Shown here: piece by piece, positions 46,605 through 56,400 of the stretch
Layout of the letters: every line of letters starts with the position of its first letter
How positions within the stretch are numbered: the stretch's first letter is position 1
Origin: Pisaster brevispinus
Lineage: Eukaryota > Echinodermata > Asteroidea > Forcipulatida > Asteriidae
Direction: 5' to 3'
DNA: 64,000 nt
NCBI GenBank assembly: GCA_023634235.1
Contig: JAMKCF010000003.1
Location: forward strand, 7,700,742 to 7,764,741
Program-made: the position numbers and the translations under genes
The notes under the pieces: generated by a model
Databases searched by the model: none
The model's input: only the letters and a program-made list of their open reading frames with translations
What the model was told of the DNA's origin: nothing

Positions 46605-46710
46605 GCATGGATGACACCTACTCCTAGAACTATATGAGGTTTCTGTTCTGCTATCATCTCACGATAGCGGAACGAACATCATAGTTCTAGGAGTAGATGA
46701 TACCCATGCC
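46605..46710. repeat. Hairpin downstream of the SINE head
   Basis: The arms at about 46605-46655 and 46661-46710 pair CTACTCCTAGAACTA with TAGTTCTAGGAGTAG, and TGCTATC with GATAGCG, near-perfect with a short loop. Confidence 0.8.
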
Positions 46711-47209
46711 TACATGTACATCCTTTCAGACTGTGAAGAGGTAACCCTGTTTCTGCAATGTGCCCCTGTGCCCCTGGTGGCAGTTGATTTGGGTCAACAG
46801 CTCAAATCAGTCAAGTTTAGCCCTCACCTTGAAGTGGCCGTCCGGCCTTGTGATGTTAGGCGATATCTCTTAAAAAAAAATTGCATTATATCGCCATATT
46901 TTATTGCTATGGCGGTACAACGAAATATATAGTACAATACTAGGTTTTTGTAATACAACAAAAACAGGGTGTTCGGCATTGCGTTAGTTCAACAAGTTCT
47001 TCGTGCAAATTCAAAAGTTAGATTAACTACAATGTGTAGCTCACTAGGGTATGTAATTGTGTAATATAAAACCTTGAATGTACCTTAAAGGTGATGTCAT
47101 ATAACACTTGATGACGCCATTGTGGAATGAACTACTTTTTTGATATAACACACCACAGCTTTGACTACATGCAGGGTTTCAGCTTGATTGCTTCTGTTGT
47201 TCTGTAAAT

Positions 47210-47861
47210 ATATCGTCACTGTTTTCACGAAGAGGCAATTCTTCAAAAAATCACACATTTTGGCAAATCAGTGTTTTTACATATTTTGGATGTTATTAGT
47301 GACATCAACATTTTCCCCAAGGTTCAAGTGCTAAATCGTTATATTTTTCTAATTACGCTAATTAGCACAAGGACCATTTTACCAAACTCCCACTTTTGCG
47401 TTTTCACAAACAGCCACAATTAGATTTTCCATTTTTTACATTGAACTACAATAGCACTGGCACGGTGCCAAAAAGGACTACTCTGCATTTTGAGTTTTCA
47501 CGAAGAGGCAATTTGTGTGACCTAGATAAATTTAGTTTTCATGAACAGACACTCCTCGTTTACGCATTGGTTTGTACATGACGCGCTGCACACAGACCTC
47601 GTTCGTGCAGTTTTCACAAAGAGAAACTCGTGTTAAACAGTTAATTACTCATTAATTAAACCCACTGTAATGAACATAACAACATATTTGCACAGTTTAG
47701 GATCTTCGTTTTTATGCTTGGAAAAATGTCAACGTTTAGATGGCAAACAGTGTCCGAAACAATGATTTCAAAAATAGTTTAACTTCAAACGCGATTTTCT
47801 CCAAACATGAAAGTTTGGCTGCTGGGGCAAAATTGCCTCTTCGTGAAAACAGTGACGATAT
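47210..47861. mobile_element. MITE with iterated TTTTCACGAAGAGGCAAT motif
   Basis: 652 bp. The TIR of about 30 bp is ATATCGTCACTGTTTTCACG followed by AAGAGGCAATT at both ends. Variants of TTTTCACGAAGAGGCAAT recur inside at about 47398, 47500, 47537 and 47607. No coding frame of note. Confidence 0.75.
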
Positions 47862-47939
47862 GTCTTCTCTTGTAAAATTGTACCTTTGTTGTTTGTAATT
47901 AGTGTAGGGTACCAAACTAGTACATACATGTTCAGTCAT

Positions 47940-48060
47940 TAAACTTGCTGAAAATGTTAACAGCAATAAGTGTGTCAAGAATTTGTACAAAAAGAGGTTT
48001 GCCAAATTTTATGATTTTTGACACATTCGTCAGTTTTCGAAAAGGTGACGAAATGATGAA
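47940..48060 (+). repeat. Dispersed repeat shared with 25.4 kb
   Basis: ACTTGCTGAAAATGTTAACA ... TTTGCCAAATTTTATGATTT ... GACACATTCG, a diverged copy of 25380-25500. Confidence 0.7.
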
Positions 48061-48258
48061 AAGGTAATACATTGCATTACTTGTATGTGTGTCAAAGACC
48101 AGAGTAAAAGGCATTAACTTCTAAGTAATTTGCATACATTTTGCAGTTTTCCATTAATTTGAGGGAAGAGTCCATTACATTAATGGTAATCTGCCACATC
48201 TTGTTAACATTCATTTTTAATGTTACAGCTTACTGGTAGGTGAAGTACAATTGTCAAC

Positions 48259-48404
48259 ATGAGCACTGTCAAAGTAACCCATGGTCAGTCCAATAAGTAT
48301 GCCATACAGGGCAAGAGAGCCAAAGATGCTTTATCAAAGGATGAGCAGGATTTATATGAACTCTGCAGTCTCTCTGGAGTGGACATCAGCCCAGCTGTGT
48401 TTAG
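48259..48404 (+). CDS. MZT2: MZT2 coding exon 1
   Basis: 146 nt, encoding residues 1-48 plus two bases. ATG follows a stretch that could be the start of this exon in the 5-prime UTR. The donor is TTTAG|GTAAAT. It holds the first helix of the MOZART2 core. Confidence 0.9.
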
Positions 48405-49304
48405 GTAAATCCCCATAAACTTGGGTGTGCCCTGGTTGTTTATTACACATGCTATATTAGAAGGCGTTTTGCATGATTTTTTTTGTGGTTTTGTTCTTTT
48501 TTTGGAGGGGGGGGGGGCAGGGGGCAGGGACCGCTAACATAGGGCTGGATAGTCAGTTGGTAGAGCGCCAGTATGTTAATCCGGAGGTCATTGGTTCAAG
48601 TCTCGCTCCAGTCAATTTTTCTTTGTTCAAACCCAGATTATTTAAAATTTACCCAATCAGTTTCCTTTGTGGTTTATTACTTGATACAAATATTTTGTAA
48701 CAAAAACTTTGAAACAAAATTAAAACTTGGGGCTAGGATGTTTATTTTTTGGAAACCCCATTTGCCAATCACGCCTGAATTTGTGTGACCATTACATATG
48801 CTTGGGGATAACATGAACCTCAGATGGGCAACATTGTTAATTTCTTGTACAAGTAACCAGAAACAGATTAAGTCTTATTCTTGGGTTTTCTGTGTTGGTT
48901 TGTTATATTTATTTTACATTCATATATTTCATGGCTAAAATTTACTTTCTCAATAATACGGTATAACTTTTATAGCCATAAACTTCATTAAACTAAATGT
49001 GGTTTGTTACCTGTGTGATTTATTTGCCCATAGGATTATCTTTGACCTGCTGAAGATGAATGTGTCACCAGTAGCAATAGTACAGATGCTCAAGTCAATG
49101 GTACATAGGAGCAACAAGACTCCCAGCTCCCAATCAGCATTTGGATCATATAGTACTACAGATGCCTCTAGGATTAGTGGCAGCAGTGGGATATCCACTA
49201 ATACCTCGCGCTCCATGGAGAATACGGCAAGGTCACAGATTGGTAGACCAGCAGTTAAAACATCACGATCAAAACCAGCTAGCAAGACCTCACAGCGGAC
49301 ATGA
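48259..49304 (+). CDS. MZT2: Mitotic-spindle organizing protein 2 (MOZART2), two coding exons
   Basis: Exons 48259-48404 and 49034-49304 join in phase (TTTAG|GTAAAT ... CCATAG|GATTAT), giving 138 residues; human MZT2 proteins are of similar length. The helical MOZART2 core lies at about 20-72: ALSKDEQDLYELCSLSGVDI, then FRIIFDLLKMNVSPVAIVQM and LKSMVH. The rest is a low-complexity Ser/Thr/Arg-rich tail. Family knowledge: MZT2 is a small accessory subunit of the gamma-tubulin ring complex, associating with GCP2 and helping microtubule nucleation at centrosomes. The start is the first ATG after a possible 5-prime UTR acceptor (TGTTACAG at about 48223-48230). The gene is divergent from OSBP and convergent with the next gene. 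Confidence 0.9.
48544..48715 (+). repeat. tRNA-derived SINE, family A (best copy)
   Basis: Lies in the MZT2 intron. The head is GGGCTGGATAGTCAGTTGG then TAGAGCGCC, ATGTTAA (an Asn-like GTT anticodon position), and GGTTCAAGTCTCGC (box B). The tail TTTTTCTTTGTTCAAACCC ... TTTACCCAATCAGTTTCC ... GTGGTTTATTACTTGATA defines the family. Confidence 0.8.
49034..49304 (+). CDS. MZT2: MZT2 coding exon 2 and stop
   Basis: 271 nt. The acceptor is GCCCATAG|GATT. It encodes RIIFDLLKMNVSPVA and QMLKSMVH, then a Ser/Thr-rich tail (SGSSGISTNTS) ending in a basic SKPASKTSQRT before TGA. Confidence 0.9.
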
Positions 49305-50120
49305 ATAGAGGATAGTGATTGAATTTGTACCAACCCAAATTAGCAAGGTTACACAAGGTGCCAATGGTCTGCCATTTTGAGAGTCAAATTCCAAGTGAAA
49401 ATATAGTGCGAGTCTCACCATGTCGCCTAAAAGTGTCCTCAGGTTAACCTGCAGTTTGTTTGTGCTGCAACTGAACCATCGGCATCAAGCAAAATATTGA
49501 TGCTCTCTTTACCCCTACAAAACCATGCTCATGTCACCCACGATCAATCAGTGACGACGATTCCAAGATGCAGACATAATTTGACAGTGTGTATTTGACC
49601 GATAGTTTTGTCTGATTGTAAATTGAAACATGTCATTTGTTAAGTGATAAGCTAGTCTACTTGGCGGCCACCATTTTATTGCTTACTTTTCTGCACACTG
49701 ATTGGCTAGTGGCAACTGCTTGATTCCTGCCGAGAACAGGTCACAGAGTTGGAATTTGTTTACTCTTACAATTGTTAATTTTCTTAACAGCGACTGATAA
49801 TGCCGATCATCTTAACACCGTCGTAGTCATTCTCAGGTCATAACCAATCAGCGACTGATATTTTGGTCGAAGCTCAGGTGCAGCATCATCTTGAAAAGTC
49901 AGTTGGCGACTGTTCTGTCATCTAACTTACTGTCATCGCAAGTTTGACCCTAGGACGGCTTTGAATGCAGACTGCTTAGTAACACACAGCGAATCTGACT
50001 TCCAAAATGTCTCAATCAAGATTTGTTGTGGGCGATGACGTCAGGCGAATTACATCAATATATCAATTCTGGGCAATCCTGATTGGGGTAATTAATAAAG
50101 AATTAAAGAGTTTGCTTTTT
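49305..50120 (+). other. Probable MZT2 3-prime UTR
   Basis: Non-coding sequence follows the MZT2 stop. AATAAA at 50094-50099, followed by a T-rich run (CTTTTTCTTTTCTTTTTTG), is the best poly(A) site. The UTR length of about 0.8 kb is inferred. Confidence 0.5.
50094..50099 (+). terminator. Candidate poly(A) signal of MZT2
   Basis: AATAAA in TTAATAAAG, with a T-rich downstream element within 40 bp. It is the first strong signal after the stop codon. Confidence 0.5.
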
Positions 50121-50599
50121 CTTTTCTTTTTTGTATAGTAGATGGGACACTTATTGCTCAGAAATAGTCACATTCTTAATGAGTTTTTATGCTTTTCTTT
50201 ATTATGAGTGAGGACCAAAAGCTATACCAAGAGCTTGTATGTACAGGCATGTGTAAATTGTGAGATGGTTTCACATGTACAAAGTAGAGTTTTGCAGAAA
50301 TTGTTTACTGGCCCTTATAGATAGTGTTCTCTAAATATAATATTCCAATATGATATGGATTTATTTTGCTAATAACCACAAACCAATGTAAATATCATCA
50401 GTGGGTAAACTCCTATCATCTTCCCTTTCCCAGCACTCCCGACGGATTGTCTAGTTTTCTTTTCAATATTTGTTAAACCTACATTACATGTTAGTAGCAT
50501 AAGGCACTAGCTTTGCGGATCCCCTCCTATGACTTAGTACATATCATTGTTTGCCAGCTTTGTTTACATTTCTTCATTCAAAACTTGGCATGCCTGTCT

Positions 50600-50675
50600 T
50601 AAAACATGCCAAGTGCTTTGAATCAGGAAGGCGCTATACATATGACTAGCCTTACAACTATTATTATTGCCAGTG
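50600..50675 (+). repeat. Fragment of LINE/SINE 3-prime tail
   Basis: AAGTGCTTTGAATCAGGAAG, GGCGCTATACATATGAC and CTATTATTATTGCC match the tail type at 28.8 and 31.2 kb. Confidence 0.5.
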
Positions 50676-50822
50676 TAAAGTCCACTTTTTCAGAGATTTA
50701 CTGAGGTAGTATTCTTACTGTGAAACTGTCAGATTACATTACCTCAAAAACAGTCCCATAAAGTTTACAAATTAAATAATAGTCATTGCACAAGCACGAC
50801 AAGTTTTAAAAAGTGTCCCGTC

Positions 50823-50828
50823 TTTATT
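50823..50828 (-). terminator. Candidate poly(A) signal of the CCDC117-like gene
   Basis: AATAAA on the minus strand, about 2.35 kb past the stop, inside TAAAATAAAGAC. A nearer AATAAA at 52553-52548 is an alternative. With either, the two convergent genes end without overlapping. Confidence 0.25.
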
Positions 50829-50849
50829 TTATAAACAGTCATTCAAAAA

Positions 50850-52600
50850 GAAAAGATAAATAATCATAACCCTTCTCTTGACCTCATCCCAACATCTGTC
50901 AAGCATTGAGCTACATTGTTAGAAAGACTTGAACATATTCAAACAATATCAACAAATTAACTGGCATCCTTCCCAAATGACTATGAACAGGAGGGAGGTT
51001 GAGCTGATTCTAACTGAACCAACATGGTCAAGGTCATAATCAAAGGTGAATACATAATGTGTTTAATTTCCTGATTTGGGTCACAACAAAACACTGGGAG
51101 ACTTTCGGGGACTCCAGTATAAGCAGAGTTCCATTGTTTTGGGAAATTTTTAGCACGCTCAGAATGACGTTAACAATGAAAATTTACCTAGTACATGCAA
51201 GTCTGCTGCCACCTGGAGTTCAAAAGTTTCCCATTAAATATGCGTCATCAATCCTCTTGGACAGGAAGAGTTTGTGTCTGGGGTTCTAGATTAGGGAGAT
51301 TCGATTGGTGGCTGTTTGTAAATAGTTACAAAAAGGTAAGAATTACATATACGAAATGAGCAGAGAATGCATCCACAGGCAGTACAGTCTCAGATGGAAA
51401 AGAGCAGCGGAAATGTGCTCGACATGTTATACACCAATGCACTTGTTACACATGAGTAATTCTACATGTTTAGGTATAATGATATTTATCATACTACCAC
51501 ACTTTTTATTGAAGTGTATGCCTCTGACAGTGTTTGCATCAGCTAAAGCAACTTATGGACATCTCTATATGACATCCTTTTATCAGAATGACAAACAGAA
51601 AAATTGGGATTGACTTTAACCACATGATGCCGGATGACATCTTCATTTTCGCAGGATTTTTCCAAACTGAATTATGGTGGACATTTATATACGTTTCAGA
51701 ACAGTTTAGGAACGTCCTATTTTATTTGTGGCTGGTTGACTGGTAATGACAATATTTACGCCCAAACATTCTACATGTATTGTGTAGCATGCACAGGCAC
51801 GCACTCAGTGTGCTACACTTCGTTTTCCCATATAGAGAGGGTTAAGGGTACAAGAATTCATGCTCAAAATCTTACTTTTTACTGAGGGTTATTGTGTAAG
51901 TCCCTATTTTCAGACCTTCGTCCTGTTATTGTACAAAAAAGGATTATGAAAGATGGATAGGCTGCCACCATTGGTTATCATTGTATTTAGCATATGGGAG
52001 GTGAGTCTGAGTTTCCAGCATACCATGGCTTATGACCAAGAGCTTTGTGATTCATGGTTAATAGAACAACAAATCTTTGTGCATTTTATGAGAACATTTG
52101 ATGTTTTTAGTCAGGTTTTCATTGTGACAATGATATTTTCAAAAACAAATTATTCCAGATGTGCTGAAAAACGATACCAATCAGAGGCATGGATAAAAAA
52201 CAAACATTTTTATTACTGGCAGAAAGTGGTTAACAGGATCTTCAGAAGTTATCCTTAGAGAAAATTACCGATGCTGTCTGTACCCCTTAAAGGTCAATAC
52301 ACCAGTCAGTTCATTTATGTAGTTTTGAAGAACTAGAATGAAAGAGTGAATCTCTTCCTAACCACAGCTTTGGGGACAGATCTAGCTTGGGGTTTGTCAG
52401 GTTTTTCAAAACTGGCATCTGACACAGGTTGTCCAATCAGAAGCCATTCAATCTGTAAATGCTGTATAACCAGGGATCACACTCAAGTTTATGATACAAC
52501 CTGGGAAGCTGCAGCAGAGGGATCACCTTAATTATGGGGGTGTCTTTTTTATTTCAAATATCAAATAAAAAAACACAAGGGAAACTGACAGGGTAATATT
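50850..52600. other. Region between MZT2 and the CCDC117-like stop; no gene supported
   Basis: Several plus-strand frames of 60-101 codons occur (largest 51953-52258), but none shows domains, splice logic or family resemblance. The region may be the long 3-prime UTR of the minus-strand gene. Confidence 0.5.
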
Positions 52601-52609
52601 TTTTTCATG

Positions 52610-52702
52610 GGGGTTGAACATAGACAAATTGACTAGAGCAGGAATTGAACCAGCAACCTCCGGATTAATGTGTAAGCGTTCTACCAACTGAGCTATCTAG
52701 CC
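52610..52702 (-). repeat. SINE family A, head region
   Basis: On the minus strand GGGCTAGATAGCTCAGTTGG, TAGAACGCTTACAC and GGTTCAATTCCTGCTC, then GTCAATTTGTCTATGTTCAA. The SINE-specific sequence after the tRNA part and the matching copy at 48.5 kb argue against a functional tRNA gene. Confidence 0.75.
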
Positions 52703-53176
52703 CTATGTTGGCGGTCTCCCTATTTTGTCATTATCTTTGTTCAGGGGTGCCAGTCAAAAGCCATGCAAACTGTAACTGTCGTATCTTTATAATAAATGCA
52801 AAGAATAGATTGCTATTGTAACATTTTACAGTACCTTGCAATGACATGGATACAACACATTGATCCATCATGCCCCCCCCCCCCCCGCCCACCATAGCAA
52901 ATGCCTAGCAACAGTGCCCACATAGGTACGTGTGTAGGTCACATAAAATGGGCTTTCACTAACTGACAAATAGCGCATCACATCACACAAGTTTCATAAT
53001 GGAACAATCCGACTTGTTTTACCTTTGTATTGAGAATTTTGTCAGACTTTTGGGTTCCTAAATCACAGGTGAATTCACAGGTCAATTCATTGAGGGTTAT
53101 AGTTGAATAGATTAAACTTCTGACTCTGTTCCCTCCATCCACTTGAACGCCTGTTATGTTCCATTAAATATCTCTA

Positions 53177-53414
53177 TTACAAGTCCATATCATCCTCTGT
53201 AGAATCAAAGACTTGTGTGATAGAGCTTGTTGGACTACTGTCATTCCATGCAAGGGGTCTGCTAACATTATTCTGAGTTTCACCAATATCTCTTTCCTCT
53301 AGCATGACAGTAGTTCGGTCAGGCAACACACTGGCTGATTTTGTTGATGATATAATGTTGTCTATGTATGCCGATGGTGGTTTCCACAGGACGAGTTGTG
53401 TACAGTTACTGGAC
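53177..53414 (-). CDS. CCDC117-like coding exon 5 (LVLW box, stop TAA)
   Basis: 238 nt. The acceptor is TGTTTAG|GTCC. It encodes CTQLVLWKPPSAYIDNI, a Ser/Thr-rich stretch, then STEDDMDL and TAA. Both the LVLWKPP box and the acidic D-D-M-D-L terminus look conserved with CCDC117/HCFC1R1. Confidence 0.78.
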
Positions 53415-56400
53415 CTAAACATGTCATCACAAAAAAGGGTTAACACTAGTGTTTTAATATGCACTTCACTGTTTCAGTGTAGACCCTGGCAGGTATACTG
53501 CTCCAACATCTGGTGGTACAAAATAACATCAGTGACCAAACATGGAAAAAGACAGGTAACAAAAGCTGGCTAGGCCACAATTTCAAATATTCATTGCTTC
53601 AATTTGCTTACAATGATGCATCATATTTGAAGTTTCTATTCAGATACTTTATTTGCTATTGCTTTATTATGGAAATGTTGAAAACTATAAATAAATTTTA
53701 ACAAATAAAAACATTTACAAAATGACCTGTAAGACTAATTACTTATTTTTTTGTCATTACCCATAATTAGCAACACTGTTACAGTTATAAAGGGAGTACT
53801 ACTGAGGGGAGGGGCTATGTTGACTCGTAGCAGGCATACTACATGTGTATATGGATAAGTAACAGTGTTTTAGCTAAGATTTGAAAAGTGGAAGTGAAAA
53901 ATAGGAAGTTCAATTTTCTTCACCGAAAATTCACACAGCGCGCAAACCACAAGCACAGCAGGCAAATTCTTTCAAATTACCTTGAAAATGTAACTTTCTT
54001 TATCAATTGTTTTAAGGCTAATCAGGAAGCTTAATTTACTGATTGTATACCCTCTCATTCTCTGGTGAAATCTGTGCACTGAATTTCAGTTGCAATGTAG
54101 GCTCATATAAATGGAGTGCAGAGTTCATTCTAAGAAATTAACTTGTTTGTCCTTTAGGATGGGACTTTGTTTCGACCATAAATATCATTAACACAAAAAT
54201 TATAATTTACCAATTTTAATGGATATATTACATAGGCCACTGCATCTTTAAAAATTCACAATAATTTGTTGGGGGCAAATTAAAGATTACCTAAAAATGG
54301 TTGGCTGCCATTTTGAATGTTTTGATTGAAATTTTCAAAATGTTTGAATTCCCGCCCCCTTCTTGTTCACCTTATGATCCCCAAAATGAGCTAATGTTCA
54401 ATGATCTTGTGTCATGAAGGCTGAAGAATTTAAAACTGAAATTTTGTTTAGTTTTTAATTAAGAGGAGCTTCCCTAAACTTGTTTTGTTTTGTTTGCTTG
54501 GGTTTTTTTTGCTGGACAGACTGAAATCAAACTTAACTCGACCGCAATTGTTTTTCCCATGAGCCCAAATTTGATGTGCACATTTTAAAAAGTGTGGGGG
54601 AAAACATGATAGCCAAGTTCGCAAAATTGCGTATTGAACAATCGTCTAGCCTATTTTTTGCCCTTAATGGCGGTATTTTCATCAACAACCATATCAATGA
54701 ATTCCTGATTTCAGGTTGTATTGTATCAAAACTTCTTTTGCATCGCCTTCTCCGCAATTCAAGGAGCAGTACATGTTCAACATTGATAAAAAACAATGAA
54801 GCACTGCGAACACGACGAAAACGTTCAAACAAGATCCCCAGCGAACGTTCTCGATGTTTTAATAGCCTTGGTACAAGGCTGTGTGTGGTACAGAAATATG
54901 CAGCCTCCATTCACTGTGCAACTATCTTTTACTTGACTTGTGAAAGTGTACCGAGTTAGAGTCTAGCCAAGCTTTTCATGAATGGATATTATCTACAGCC
55001 AATCACAGCGTGCTGATAGATGGACTTTGGATCCTGTGGATGCGTAGCATAAACACAATGTTTTCTGTTAGGTCTGTGCATGGATTCCTGTGTGTGGTAG
55101 ATAGTGGTGAATGATGGCAAACAAGCATTAATTCTACAACGATCGCGGCCATGTCAAAAGTCAAATGTAGAAAAAATGTTTGGACATTGAAAGAGCTTAA
55201 AACAATCTCTCTACCATTGTTTACATTGTAGTAGGAGATTTGACCACCGTAGGCCTTCTTACTTATAATATTAATTGTGACAAGGAACATAGTTTTTCTC
55301 ACGACAGTGGACTTTGGTAAGAAGGTTTTGACTCGCCTGCTGCTGTTTTCAATCACATTTGGCGACCACTTAATTATGAAAAACAGAATGGGATAAATTG
55401 GAGTCAACAGTTGCAGGGACTTGCGTTTCTTCCATGTCATTTTCCCACTTTGTTTCGTCCGTTGAAACGGCTAGGAAGTTTATAGATCCCACACAAATAA
55501 TTCACCCATCTGTGCGATTGCAAAGGGAGTGGTTTCTAGGGTTCATTTTGCCCGAGGTGTTTTGAATTCCACACAAAAACATTTACCAAAACACAGGGTA
55601 CCTGACTAACTCATGCTGTGGCTTGCGTCTTTTATGGGGGTCGGAGTCAACTATATTTTAGTTTTCCTGTCTTTCTATAATATTTAAATTTGAATGGGGA
55701 AAAACATCCAATTCAGCTCATATTTTGTACAATTGTGGTGCACGGCTTAAATTTACAGCACCAAGCCGTTCTTGAAATAGGCAGTGTTTTCAGAAAACTG
55801 GCCGTGCAAAACACGGCTGTATGGCTCGCTAGCTAAAACACTGATAAGTAATCAATTAGGGGGAGGACTGGGTCATGTAAATTGCAACTTTCTGCATCAC
55901 CTTGTAAAATAGAAATTAACCTGTACTTACATTGATTTGATGATCGAGTCTGGCAGAGGTCCCTTCCTTTGGCTTAATGCTGTCTTTAGTTCAGGGCTGA
56001 CTTCAATGTGATTATAAATACCATTACTATCTCCTGACTCCTTGCATTCTAAATCAGACTCGATATCAGACTCTGAATCGGATAATCTGCCAGGAAGACA
56101 ACAACGTAAAGATATGGACAGTTGAATGCATCACATTTCAATCAGAAACAAACTTAGTGTTGGCCAGAGCAGTGTCTGTAATTTTTTAGTGTTCAGTTAC
56201 ATGTTAAAGTGTTGAGAGTCAATATTTTGGATGTTATTTGCAATTTCCTTCATACACCTTATTTCCAGATCCTCGGGTGTCATCTTGGAGACAAATGTAG
56301 CGCTAGCTTTGAATTCAATTCAAGTTCATTTATTTCAACTAAATTTTATTCATGAAGGGATTCTTATAAAGGGACTTCTACAAATAAAGAGCAAATTTGT

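Larger units (their letters stand above)
45112..48258. other. Divergent intergenic region between OSBP and MZT2
   Basis: 3.15 kb that should hold both promoters. I could not place either start site and no TATA box stands out. Four elements or hairpins lie inside (45932, 46435, 46605, 47210). Confidence 0.5.

Noticed and set aside
48999..49033. In-frame ATG upstream of MZT2 exon 2 as an alternative start
   Set aside because: The stretch before 49034 is intron with a good acceptor; the upstream exon supplies the conserved first helix in phase.
51059..52531. Series of plus-strand frames of 61-101 codons
   Set aside because: No domain, no consistent splice joins, AT-rich codon use and location in a probable minus-strand 3-prime UTR.
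52625..52700. Possible functional tRNA gene (minus strand)
   Set aside because: Box A and B look good, but the anticodon stem is mispaired and the same SINE-specific sequence follows the tRNA part as in the other copies.
54533..55440. Frames of 125, 127 and 145 codons on both strands
   Set aside because: They lie inside the hAT-like element, overlap each other on opposite strands, lack transposase motifs and have no splice partners; treated as chance frames.
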